In this document: piece by piece, positions 1 to 8,361 of the stretch
Layout of the letters: each line of letters starts with the position of its first letter
Numbering within the stretch: the stretch's first letter is position 1
Notes under the pieces: generated by a model
What the model was told of the DNA's origin: nothing
The model's database searches: none
What the model saw: the letters and a program-made list of their open reading frames with translations, nothing else
Assembly: GCF_000722875.1 (NCBI RefSeq)
Contig: NZ_JFHR01000060.1
Span: forward strand, 1-32,166
Origin: Sphingobium chlorophenolicum
Lineage (GTDB): Bacteria; Pseudomonadota; Alphaproteobacteria; Sphingomonadales; Sphingomonadaceae
Direction: 5' to 3'
Length of the DNA stretch: 32,166 nt
Translations under genes and position numbers: made by a program

Positions 1-3000
1 CCCCCACGCCGCCCGCGCCGCCGGTCCCGCCACCGCCGCCCATGCTGCCGATGCCATCGGCGCTGACGGTCAAATTCCCGAAAACAGGGTCGACATCGAC
101 CAGCATGACCGCGCTGCCGCCCGTCCCCCTGCCGCCCGCTCCGCCGCTGCCGACGCCATAGAAGAAAATCGGATTATTATTGTTGTCGAAGCTGCTGAAG
201 CCGTTATCGCCCGCCTGACCGCCCTGCCCGTCGGCCTTGACCACGACCGTGCCGATCGCATGGCCTTCGTTCAGATAGGAGAAGCGCGCCGTGCCGCCCA
301 ACCCATCGCCCGCCGCGCCGCCCGCGCTGTCGGTGGGGTTGACGCCACCGGCTCCACCGATGCCCTCCGCCGAAACCAGCAGCGAAGGCACGCTCAGCCT
401 GCCCCCGGCCAGCGTCACATCCGCCGTGCCGCCGGTGCCGCCGCCGCCCGCACCGGCGCTGTAATTGCCCCCGCCGTCGACCACTACCTCCGCCCCGACG
501 CCGCCCTTGCCCAATGCTCGCACGATGGCCGCGTCATCTACGGTGATTTGCCCGCTGCCGCCCGCGGTCATCAGCAATCCCGCGTTGCCGCCGGTCCCGG
601 TTCCGCCGTCCGCGCCGTCCGTTTCGAAAAGGGAATAGCCCGCGCCGCCGGTCCCGCTCGCGTCGATGGTCAGCGTTGTCACCTGCAACGATCCGCCACG
701 CGATTCCAGCAAAGCATCGCCGCCCAGCCCGCTTCCGGAGAGCGCCGCCACCGACTGCGGATCGCTCCTGCCCTCGGCTTCCCCGCCCGCGCCCAGCGCG
801 CTGAGCGTCAGCGCTCCGACGGTCGCCGCTCCGCCGGTAATCAGGAACCCGGCCGACCCGCCTTGCCCGCTGCCCGCCTGGAACGGAATCGTCCCCCCGC
901 CTTCGCAGGCCAGGCAGTTCACCGCCGCCGCGCCGCCGAAACCCGTCGCCCGGACATCGACCAGATCGGCGGTCAGATCGCCGCCGAAGATGTTGATATT
1001 GGCCGCGCCGCCCGTTCCGCTCCCGGCGTCGCCGCTGTTGAAGGACATGCCGTCGATCGAGGGGGCCGAATACCCCTCCGCCGAAAGGAAGAGGTTGCCG
1101 AATGTCAGGTCGGCGCTCCCCGCCGCGCCCAGGCGGCTTTCCACCGTCACCGTTCCGCCCAGCCCGTCGCCGCCGCGCCCGGCAATCCCATCGTCGGCCG
1201 CTCCGCCCCCGACGCCATTTGCCCGAAGCGAAAGATTCCCCGCCGCCGAAAAATCAGCGTCGCTGGCATAGAGCAGGATCGACCCGCCCGTCCCGTTCGA
1301 ACCATTTGCGCCAGCAGCGCCGCTGCCGTCGGCATAGACGCGGCAGAGATAGTTGACGCAATCGGTCAGCGAAAAGCTGCCCCGCTGCCCGCCCGCCGCG
1401 CTGGCGAACAGCGTCACGCCGCCGCCCGTTCCGCTGCCCGCCACGTCCGGCGCATCGCCCGCCGAACCATTGGCGCTGACGTAAAGCCCGGCCGCGCTGA
1501 AGCTGCCGCCCGCCGCGCCGATGCTGATCGTCCCGCCCACGGCATCGGCCGTTCGCGGCAAGGGAAAGGTGGACCCCGAAAAGGCCGCATAGCCATAGGC
1601 GTCCGCGCTGGCGAACAAGTCCTGCGCGATGGAGAAGCTGCCCCCGTCATGTGCCGAAAGGTTGATGCGCCCGCCCCGCAGGATTCCACCCGACGCCCCG
1701 CCGCCAAAGACCTGCGATTCGGCATAGAGCGAAACGGATTCGAGGATGTCCAGCGCGCCCGTCCCGCCGACATCGATATCGATGCCGGTAGCGCCGGGGA
1801 TCACCACGCCATAGCTGCCGCCGTCGGTCGCATGGCCGGGGGTGGCGCTGACGTCCGCGAACAGGCTCGTCCATTGATGCGTGCCGCTGGATATGGCCAC
1901 GCCGATATTGCCGCCGGTCGCGCTGCCTGCGGTGCCGGTGCTTGCCACGCCGGCGGTCGCCTGGGCGCGGGCGTTGACGATCCCCAGATCGAGCGTGCCC
2001 GCAATCGCCGCGCCCGATGTCCCGATGATGGCGATATTGCCGCCAACGGCATCGCCGCCATCGACCGGCGGCTGCGAAACCTGAAAGGCGGTGCCCGCCG
2101 ACGCGTCGAGCGAGGTGCCGCCGAAGCGCAGCGTCCCGCCTTCCGTCCCGGACGGTCCTGCGGCGGTCAGCGCCGACAGGGTGATCGCGCCGCCCGTCGC
2201 ATTGCCGGAACGGTCGCTGCCGTAACCGGCATAACCCAACGCATTGGCCGTCAGGCTCGCCGCAGCGATCAGGCCGCCCGTCGCGATCAGGTTGATGGTG
2301 CCGCCGCTGGCGTCCGCGCCGATCAGCGGCGGCGCGCTGGCGCCGTCATCGCCATTGCCGTTGGCGTTCAGCGTCAGGTCGCCGCTGATGTCGATCTGCC
2401 CGTTGGTCGCCGCCGCGCCGCTGCCGCCAAAGGTCAGCAGGTCGATCCGGCCCCCGACAGCGCCCGTCCCGGCGGTCAGGCTGACGGCCATGTCGGCCGC
2501 GATCGCGCCCGACTGGTCGGCCCGGAACGTGATGCTCCGGTCGGCGGAAAGCGCGACATTGCCCATGAAACGGGTCGTGGCCGCTGGCCGGACGACGATA
2601 TCGCCGGTCGCAACGCCGGTCACGTCGAACTGCCAATTGCCCGATCCGATGCTGAATCCGGCCTCCGCGCTTGCGGTGGCGTTGGGCGAGGTGACAGGAT
2701 TGCCGAATCCGTCGTCACCGACATCGGAACCCGCCGACAATATGATCGCACTGCCGACAGGCGTCGCGGTGGCCGCCGCCGTATAGCCGACATCGCCCGA
2801 CAACAGCATGGTCAGCGCATTATTCTTCGGCACCGCCACCATATAGATGCGCTGGGCGTTGCCGCTCCCGTTGGCGGCCGGGCCTGCGGTCACGCCGCTA
2901 TGCACCACGCCGTTGGCGTCGGTCGTTCCGGCGGTGATGGATATGTCGAACAGGCCGCCGTTGATGGTGATGTCGGCGGCTTCCGCCCCGACATAGGCCG

Positions 3001-3673
3001 TCGCGCCGTCGACGGTCACGGTCCCCGCCTGCACCACGCGCGGCGCCACCAGCGCGACATAGCTGCCCGCGCTCAGCGCGTTGATCCGCGCACCCGCCTG
3101 CACCTCTACCGCCGCATTGCTGCCCGCCGCGCCGCGGAAGCGGATTTCGCCATTGGGGCCATAGAGGCTGACGCCGTTGGGTCCGGTCAGGTCGATATCG
3201 TTGGTGGTGAGCACCAGCGATCCCACATTGAAGACGCTTGTCGGCCCGGCAATGATGCCGCTGGGCGCATAGAACCAGATGCTGCCGCCCGGATCGGATT
3301 GCACCGTGCCGTTCAGCCCGACGATGCGCGACAAGGGCACGCCGTTGCTGTCCTGCGAAATGCGGTTCAGCACCGTGAAGGACGGTATGCTGGAACCGGC
3401 GCTGAACTGGCCGGTGCGGCCCGTCGGCAGGAAGTCGATGACTCCCGTCCCGTTGGTGTCGGTCGCCGCCCAATCGATGACCACCTGCCCGCTATTGACC
3501 GTGATGACGTCGGTCGTGGCCCCTTGCGAGACCGATGCGGAGCCGAACGCGACCGTCGGATTGCCCTGAAAGGCGGTCTGCGCGGCGGCGGGCATGGACC
3601 AGCCAAGGGCGATCACGCTGGCGCAACCGCCCAGCAGGCTTATCGTCGAACGGGTGCGGGACTTGTCCATCAT
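1..3673 (-). CDS. TpsA-type filamentous haemagglutinin-like exoprotein (C-terminus outside window)
   Basis: This is a large secreted adhesin-like exoprotein of a two-partner secretion system, probably moved across the outer membrane by the adjacent TpsB. I followed the minus-strand frame from the ATG at 3673 to the window edge without a stop (1,224 codons). Residues 1-31 form a signal peptide ending MPAAA, followed by QTAFQGNP. Residues of roughly 35-165 resemble the haemagglutination-activity (TPS) domain: a GTVQS...GGSIWFYAPSGI stretch followed by FNVGSLVLTTNDI, a divergent form of the usual NPNGI motif. The remainder is Gly/Ala/Thr-rich with recurrent GG-x-I/L patterns, as expected of a beta-helix, and becomes glycine-rich (GGGGGTGGAGG) at the edge. 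The start overlaps the tpsB stop by one base (TAATG), implying translational coupling. A second ATG lies at 3670. The family call is firm; the ligand or target is unknown. Confidence 0.85.
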   Translation of the reverse strand, partial: MMDKSRTRSTISLLGGCASVIALGWSMPAAAQTAFQGNPTVAFGSASVSQGATTDVITVNSGQVVIDWAATDTNGTGVIDFLPTGRTGQFSAGSSIPSFTVLNRISQDSNGVPLSRIVGLNGTVQSDPGGSIWFYAPSGIIAGPTSVFNVGSLVLTTNDIDLTGPNGVSLYGPNGEIRFRGAAGSNAAVEVQAGARINALSAGSYVALVAPRVVQAGTVTVDGATAYVGAEAADITINGGLFDISITAGTTDANGVVHSGVTAGPAANGSGNAQRIYMVAVPKNNALTMLLSGDVGYTAAATATPVGSAIILSAGSDVGDDGFGNPVTSPNATASAEAGFSIGSGNWQFDVTGVATGDIVVRPAATTRFMGNVALSADRSITFRADQSGAIAADMAVSLTAGTGAVGGRIDLLTFGGSGAAATNGQIDISGDLTLNANGNGDDGASAPPLIGADASGGTINLIATGGLIAAASLTANALGYAGYGSDRSGNATGGAITLSALTAAGPSGTEGGTLRFGGTSLDASAGTAFQVSQPPVDGGDAVGGNIAIIGTSGAAIAGTLDLGIVNARAQATAGVASTGTAGSATGGNIGVAISSGTHQWTSLFADVSATPGHATDGGSYGVVIPGATGIDIDVGGTGALDILESVSLYAESQVFGGGASGGILRGGRINLSAHDGGSFSIAQDLFASADAYGYAAFSGSTFPLPRTADAVGGTISIGAAGGSFSAAGLYVSANGSAGDAPDVAGSGTGGGVTLFASAAGGQRGSFSLTDCVNYLCRVYADGSGAAGANGSNGTGGSILLYASDADFSAAGNLSLRANGVGGGAADDGIAGRGGDGLGGTVTVESRLGAAGSADLTFGNLFLSAEGYSAPSIDGMSFNSGDAGSGTGGAANINIFGGDLTADLVDVRATGFGGAAAVNCLACEGGGTIPFQAGSGQGGSAGFLITGGAATVGALTLSALGAGGEAEGRSDPQSVAALSGSGLGGDALLESRGGSLQVTTLTIDASGTGGAGYSLFETDGADGGTGTGGNAGLLMTAGGSGQITVDDAAIVRALGKGGVGAEVVVDGGGNYSAGAGGGGTGGTADVTLAGGRLSVPSLLVSAEGIGGAGGVNPTDSAGGAAGDGLGGTARFSYLNEGHAIGTVVVKADGQGGQAGDNGFSSFDNNNNPIFFYGVGSGGAGGRGTGGSAVMLVDVDPVFGNLTVSADGIGSMGGGGGTGGAGGVG

Positions 3674-5445
3674 TATCGCCTCCACGGCGCAAGCTGCGTG
3701 GTGATAGAGAAGAGCAGCCGCGTGCCGCCCCGTTCGGTCTGGAAACCGGCCTTGCGCAGCGGCGTCGCCAGCGTCAGGTCGATCCGGGCATGATTGTCCC
3801 AGGCGGCGCGCACGCCGCCGCCCGCCGAATAGAGCTTCTGCGGATCGAGCCCGGCGAAATTGGCGCTTTGATGCCACATCCACGCCGCGTCGAAGAAGAT
3901 GAAGGGCTGGAAGGCGAAGGCCCCCGGCCCGCGCGGCGTGATCCTGCCGTAACGCAGCTCCGCCGCGACGCCGACGCCGCTGTCCCCGGTCAGGACGCCC
4001 GGATCGTAACCGCGCCCGACCGTATAATTGCCCGCGCTCATCTGCTCGTAGGAGAGCAGCACGTCGGGACTATATTGGCCCCTGGGCGCCAGCGCGAAGG
4101 CGATGTTCGGCACCGGCCGATATTCCGCCTGCGCGTTCGCCCGGACGACGAAGGCCGAAGGATCGCCGCCAAGCTGGCTGATCGGGCCGGAAGGCTGGCT
4201 CGCGCCCAGCCAGTCCATGCCCTGCCGCACCTCCACGCCGCCGCCGATCCGCCATTTGGGTTCAATCCCCGAATAGCCGGTCGTGCTGACGATGCTGTCC
4301 GGATCGACCAGTTCGCCCTCCAGCCGCAGGAACAGCACGCGCAGCCGGTCCCGCGACAGCGTGTCCTTCACCGGCCCGCTGCCGAAGCGCAGATCCTGAT
4401 TGACCACATCCAGCCCGCCCGTCGCCAGCAGCGTATGCACCTGCCGCCGCGCCAGCGGATAGCTGAGCGCCGCCGTCGCGATCATCGTTTCCGACGACAG
4501 CGGCGCGCCGATGTCCGGCTTGCTCCACGCATAGGTCAGGTCGCCCGACAGGCGCAGCCCGTCGCTGCCCAGCGCCATACTGTGCCCCACCTGCAAAACC
4601 GTCTGCTCGCTGGGCTGCGCGGTGTTGAAGATGCTGAACATGGTGCTGTCGCCCAGCCCGGTCATGTCGTTGAACCGCACCCGCGCCAGCCCGCCCACGC
4701 GCCCGACGGCATTGCTGCCGAAATTCTGGATATTGACGTCCAGTTGGACCCGCTGGCGCACCACCTGCACCTCGCCCACCACTTCGCCGGGGGCCGTGCC
4801 CGCAGGGCGCAGCGCCAGCCGGACATCATAGCCGGGCAGGTCGCGGGCCAGCAGCAAATGCCGCTCCGCCTGACGCACGTTGAAGACCGGCTGACCCTTC
4901 AGCGCCTCCATATGGGCGGCGATCAGCCGTTCGCTGTTGCCCGCGTCGCCGCGCACCTCGATCGCGACCAGCCGCGCCATGAAGATGTCGAAACGGACCG
5001 TGCCGCCCTTCTCGATCCGCTGCGGCGGTACCTGCACGGCGGCCAGATAGCCCATCTGCCGCAACGCGGTGGCCGCCCGGTCGCGCACTTCGCACAGGGT
5101 GGCGATGGGCACTTCGCGCCCGGCGAATTCCCGCCAGCTATCCTCCAGCGCGGCGGAATCGACGATGCGCAGGCCATCGAATCGGACATCGGCGAAATTG
5201 ACCGTGACATCGGCATAGCGCGGGTCGGCCAGCGGGCATGGCGCGCGCTCGACCCCGCCGACGACCGTCAGGCGGCTGCCCTGCCGCGCAGCTTCGTCCG
5301 TCGTCCGGCCCGGCGACAATTCCTCTCGCGTCGGCGCGCGCGGCGGCGTGACCTGCGCCATGGCGGCGACGGGCATCAGCATCGCCAGCGCCAAAGCCGA
5401 AGATCGCCCGAAACCGGAAGCCCGCACCTGCCCCTTCATCCCCAT
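3673..5445 (-). CDS. TpsB outer-membrane transporter, ShlB/FhaC/HecB family
   Basis: This is an outer-membrane Omp85-superfamily pore that would export the neighbouring TpsA protein. From the ATG at 5445 it gives 590 residues, a normal length for the family. The start is chosen because GGGGA sits 5 bases upstream and because the N-terminus then becomes a clean signal peptide (GRSSALALAMLMPVAAMA, then QV). The open frame extends 45 codons further upstream but encodes an Arg-rich stretch that does not look like protein. After a short periplasmic linker come POTRA-like segments (for example RFDGLRIVDSAALEDSWREF and GYLAAVQVPPQRIEKGGTVR), then a beta-barrel region with alternating hydrophobic strands (QNFGSNAVGRVGGLARVRF and others). 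The barrel ends in QLAPWRR, without the terminal aromatic residue common in outer-membrane proteins. The stop overlaps the tpsA start. Confidence 0.88.
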   Translation of the reverse strand: MGMKGQVRASGFGRSSALALAMLMPVAAMAQVTPPRAPTREELSPGRTTDEAARQGSRLTVVGGVERAPCPLADPRYADVTVNFADVRFDGLRIVDSAALEDSWREFAGREVPIATLCEVRDRAATALRQMGYLAAVQVPPQRIEKGGTVRFDIFMARLVAIEVRGDAGNSERLIAAHMEALKGQPVFNVRQAERHLLLARDLPGYDVRLALRPAGTAPGEVVGEVQVVRQRVQLDVNIQNFGSNAVGRVGGLARVRFNDMTGLGDSTMFSIFNTAQPSEQTVLQVGHSMALGSDGLRLSGDLTYAWSKPDIGAPLSSETMIATAALSYPLARRQVHTLLATGGLDVVNQDLRFGSGPVKDTLSRDRLRVLFLRLEGELVDPDSIVSTTGYSGIEPKWRIGGGVEVRQGMDWLGASQPSGPISQLGGDPSAFVVRANAQAEYRPVPNIAFALAPRGQYSPDVLLSYEQMSAGNYTVGRGYDPGVLTGDSGVGVAAELRYGRITPRGPGAFAFQPFIFFDAAWMWHQSANFAGLDPQKLYSAGGGVRAAWDNHARIDLTLATPLRKAGFQTERGGTRLLFSITTQLAPWRR

Positions 5446-5580
5446 AGATGTCCCCACATCGTCCGGCGGCCTTTCCCTGGCGGCCGCCACTCCCTGTCTT
5501 TTCGGGCGCGGGCCTTTTTGGCCCGTCATCCCGATCCCCGCGACCCGCCGCCGGTTAACAGCGCATCGGCGCCGCGACAA
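5446..5580 (-). other. 135-base untranslated gap upstream of tpsB
   Basis: This is the only sizeable gap in an otherwise tight minus-strand gene run. It holds a small perfect hairpin (GGGCC, five A, GGCCC on the minus strand; 5510-5524) and GC-rich repeats nearer the tpsB start (GGCGGCC / GGCCGCC, about 5463-5488). The frame is open across it, but the predicted peptide is Arg/Pro-rich and has no family look. It may be an mRNA leader or processing site; I see no recognised riboswitch. Confidence 0.35.
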
Positions 5581-6330
5581 TCAATTCCGCGCCGGCCCGT
5601 CCTTCAAGGCAGCTGTCTCCACCAGCAGATCGAGCTGCGCCGCGCATTGACGCGCCAACAGGCTGGAAGCCACGCCGTCCAGCCCCGGCGGCACCGCGCC
5701 GACCAGCGCGAAGCGGACCTCCGTTGCATGCGCGCCATCGTTCAGGCGATAGGATGCCCCCTCGCGCACCGGCGCAACGGCGGGCCAGGCGGCCACCGAT
5801 TCGCCCGCCGCGAAATTCGCCGTCGCCTGGACGCCCTCTCCCCCGATCCGCACAGTCGCGGCTTTCGCGGCATCGGCGCGCCACAGACGAACCGCCGCCG
5901 GATCGGCCACGCAAAGCGTCCCGGACTGCGCGACATCCACCATCCACAGATTGGGCCGACGCGGCGGCGTCACGGGCGCGTCACCCAGGCCGCCGCGCAC
6001 CGCCCCGGTCCGGGCACGCCGCACCCGCTTCGTATCCAGCAGGGCGGACAAGGTAACGCTATTGGCAGGCGCGGCCCCGGCCGAAGCCGCGACGCCGAAA
6101 CTCCCCGGCCCCCGCAAGGTCCGCGTACCCCTGGCATCCAGCAACGTCACCACGTCGCCCGCCTTCAACACCAGCGAACCGCCATCGGCCAGCTTGCTCC
6201 CCGGCTTGTAGGACGCGGCGGACGGCCCGGTCGCCCGAACCACCATGGTGTCGGCCCAGGCCTGCGCGCTCAGGCCCGCCGCCATCACCCCGGCCAGCGC
6301 TCCCCACGCAAAAATCCTATCCCAACCCAT
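5581..6330 (-). CDS. Exported FecR-like small protein of unknown role
   Basis: This is a predicted exported protein of 249 residues. The start at 6330 is preferred because GGAGGG lies 4 bases upstream and the product then opens with a signal peptide (MGWDRIFAWGALAGVMAAGL...AWA, then DTMVV). The mature N-terminus (VVRATGPSAASYKPGSKL...LKAGDVVTLLDARGTRTLRGPGSF) resembles the FecR beta-sandwich pattern of a raised, measured threshold followed by a GPG turn. The C-terminal half holds a pair of cysteines (in GTLCVAD and RQCAAQ), which could form a disulfide in the periplasm. The start lies 14 bases inside the cyclase gene, so the two are translationally linked. Function is not known; position suggests an accessory or sensor for the cyclase or the secretion pair. 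Confidence 0.7.
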   Translation of the reverse strand: MGWDRIFAWGALAGVMAAGLSAQAWADTMVVRATGPSAASYKPGSKLADGGSLVLKAGDVVTLLDARGTRTLRGPGSFGVAASAGAAPANSVTLSALLDTKRVRRARTGAVRGGLGDAPVTPPRRPNLWMVDVAQSGTLCVADPAAVRLWRADAAKAATVRIGGEGVQATANFAAGESVAAWPAVAPVREGASYRLNDGAHATEVRFALVGAVPPGLDGVASSLLARQCAAQLDLLVETAALKDGPARN

Positions 6331-8338
6331 AAATCCCTCCGTCCCCAATATGCTCCAAACGATATAGCAGATTGGCCAGCGCCGCATCATCTGGATGAAG
6401 GTTAATCATTTCTTCAAGTCGTTCATGGACTCGATTTCGCGCTACGGCATCCTCACTATCGAGAGCCGCCAATATCCCGGCCAATTCCACCCTCTCCTCG
6501 ACCGGGAAATCCGGCGCAGGCTCGAACAGGTCGACCGGCGTGGACCGTCCCCTCAGCCGCACCCGCCCCATCGGCCGCCACCAGTCCAGGCCGGACAGCC
6601 GCATCGCCTCCCGGCTGACCAGCACATTCGTCTCCAGCGCCTTGTTCGCCGCCTCCAGCCGGGACGCGGTGTTCATGCTGTCGCCCAGCGCGGTATATTG
6701 AATGCGGCCCTCTCCGCCGAAATTGCCGACGATGGCATCGCCATGGTGCAACCCGACGCGAGTCCGCCCGATCGGCGGCACGCCAGGCGGCAAGTCCTGA
6801 CGAAACGCCTCCCCAGCCTGCCACATGGCATAGGCCGCCAGCGCGGCATTGCGCCCGTCATCGGGCCGCGCAATCGGCGCGCCCCAAAAAGCCACCACAG
6901 CATCGCCCACGAATTTATCGATGGTCCCACCATGGGCCAGCACCACGTCGCTCAACATGTCGAGATAGCGGTTCAGCAATTGCGCCACCATTTCCGGCGC
7001 GATGGCGTGGCTAAGCTTGGTGAACCCCTCCAGATCGGTGAACAGGGTGAAGATCTGCCGCTTCTCGCCATGCAGCGCCAGCTTCTCCGGCTCGGCGAGA
7101 ATCTGGGCCGCAATGTCGCGGGGCAGATATTTGCCCAACGCCGCCTGTGCGAACCGCCGCTGCTGCGACGTCACCGCCCGCGCCGCCACGCCGATGGCGG
7201 TGAAGGCCAGCACCCATCCGAGCACCCAGCCCACGGCAGGCAAACCCTTCGTATCCCAGCCCCGCGCTTGCAACCATAGCGGCATGCCCGCAATCGCCCC
7301 GGCCTGCACCGCCAGCGCCGGGACCAGCGCATACCAGCGCAATTCCGCCAGGCTGGTCAGCCCCGCCGCGCCGACGATCAGCAGGGCCGCCAGCCAGCGC
7401 CACCCCTCCGGCACCGCAGGCAGCCGCGCCCCGTCCAGCAATTGCGCCAGCATGGTCGCATGCACTTCCAGCCCGATCATGGTCGACCGCGCCTGCCGCC
7501 CCGACAGCGGCGTTTCGAATTGGTCGATATCAACGATGTCCCCGCCGATCAGCACATGCCGCCCGCGCACCATCGGCGCCAGCGCTGACGCCATGACGGG
7601 ATCGGCCAGCGTGTCGATCTGAAGACTGGGAATCACCGGCTCCTCCGACCCGTCCGGCTGACGGATCGGCAGCCGGAAACGGATTGCCCCGCGATAATCG
7701 TTGAAGGCGGGAGAGGGCTGCATCGCCAGCGTCAATAGCGGCGGCTGGCCGGGCGTCGGGATAGGCCAGCTTCGCGCCACATTGTCGGCGTCGGTTTCCA
7801 GCCGGATGCTGGCCGGACGCACCCGGTCGGTCCGCGCCTCCCGGATGAAACGGTCCAGAAATTGCTGCTGTTCGAAGATGATCTGTTCCTGATTGTCGCC
7901 CAGATTGGCGTAACCCAGCCAGACCGGCGTCCGCATGTCATGCAATGCTGACAGCAGTTCCGCATCCTCATCCTGCGGCTGATCGAACAGGATATCGATG
8001 CCGATCGACTTCGCCCCCATGGCGTCGATGTTGCGCAGAGCACGCGCCAGCAGCCCCCTGTCCAAAGGCGACCGCTTGCGCGTGGCGATCAGCGTCTGGT
8101 CGTCATAGACCACCATCAGGATGCGCTGGTCCTGCCTCACGCGCGGCGCGAAACTCGCGGCCCGCCAGTCATACAGGCCCCGCTCCGCATCGGCGGTCGG
8201 GATTTCCCGCGCCGCGCCGTCGCCCAGCGGCCGGTTCCAGTCCCACCCTGCCAGGAACAGCGCCACCAGCAGCAGCACGCCCGTCGCGGCCAGCCGCCAC
8301 CGTCCCGCATCCCGCACCAGTCGCGCGCCGCGGCGCAT
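6317..8338 (-). CDS. CHASE2-domain class III adenylate/guanylate cyclase
   Basis: This is a membrane-bound nucleotide cyclase with an extracytoplasmic CHASE2 sensor, 673 residues from the ATG at 8338 (GGGG 5 bases upstream, 23 bases after the CHAT stop). The frame is open further upstream, but that part is antisense to the CHAT C-terminus. Order: an N-terminal membrane segment (LAATGVLLLVALFLAGW), a CHASE2 domain from about 50 to 300 (ILMVVYDDQTL, GAKSIGIDILFD, HVLIGGD), about three membrane segments, then the catalytic domain from about 425. The two metal-binding aspartates are present (D435 in FTDLEGF, D479 in FVGDAVVAFWG), as are the transition-state Asn and Arg (N556 and R560 in NTASR). 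It should therefore be active. Whether it makes cAMP or cGMP cannot be told here. The signal sensed by CHASE2 is unknown. Confidence 0.92.
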   Translation of the reverse strand: MRRGARLVRDAGRWRLAATGVLLLVALFLAGWDWNRPLGDGAAREIPTADAERGLYDWRAASFAPRVRQDQRILMVVYDDQTLIATRKRSPLDRGLLARALRNIDAMGAKSIGIDILFDQPQDEDAELLSALHDMRTPVWLGYANLGDNQEQIIFEQQQFLDRFIREARTDRVRPASIRLETDADNVARSWPIPTPGQPPLLTLAMQPSPAFNDYRGAIRFRLPIRQPDGSEEPVIPSLQIDTLADPVMASALAPMVRGRHVLIGGDIVDIDQFETPLSGRQARSTMIGLEVHATMLAQLLDGARLPAVPEGWRWLAALLIVGAAGLTSLAELRWYALVPALAVQAGAIAGMPLWLQARGWDTKGLPAVGWVLGWVLAFTAIGVAARAVTSQQRRFAQAALGKYLPRDIAAQILAEPEKLALHGEKRQIFTLFTDLEGFTKLSHAIAPEMVAQLLNRYLDMLSDVVLAHGGTIDKFVGDAVVAFWGAPIARPDDGRNAALAAYAMWQAGEAFRQDLPPGVPPIGRTRVGLHHGDAIVGNFGGEGRIQYTALGDSMNTASRLEAANKALETNVLVSREAMRLSGLDWWRPMGRVRLRGRSTPVDLFEPAPDFPVEERVELAGILAALDSEDAVARNRVHERLEEMINLHPDDAALANLLYRLEHIGDGGIYGLG

Positions 8339-8361
8339 CAGGCCCCGCGTCGGCACGGCGG

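Noticed and set aside
260..3793. A 1,177-codon open frame on the plus strand
   Set aside because: It is exactly in register with, and antisense to, the TpsA frame, which has a signal peptide and domain motifs. The plus-strand product is Arg/Ala/Pro-rich with no motifs, as expected of a shadow in GC-rich DNA.
5510..5524. Intrinsic terminator between the FecR-like gene and tpsB
   Set aside because: The A/T run lies in the loop and not after the stem, and the stem is only five base pairs.
3535..6405. A 956-codon plus-strand open frame over tpsB and the FecR-like gene
   Set aside because: Arg/His-rich nonsense-like product, antisense to clear TpsB homology.
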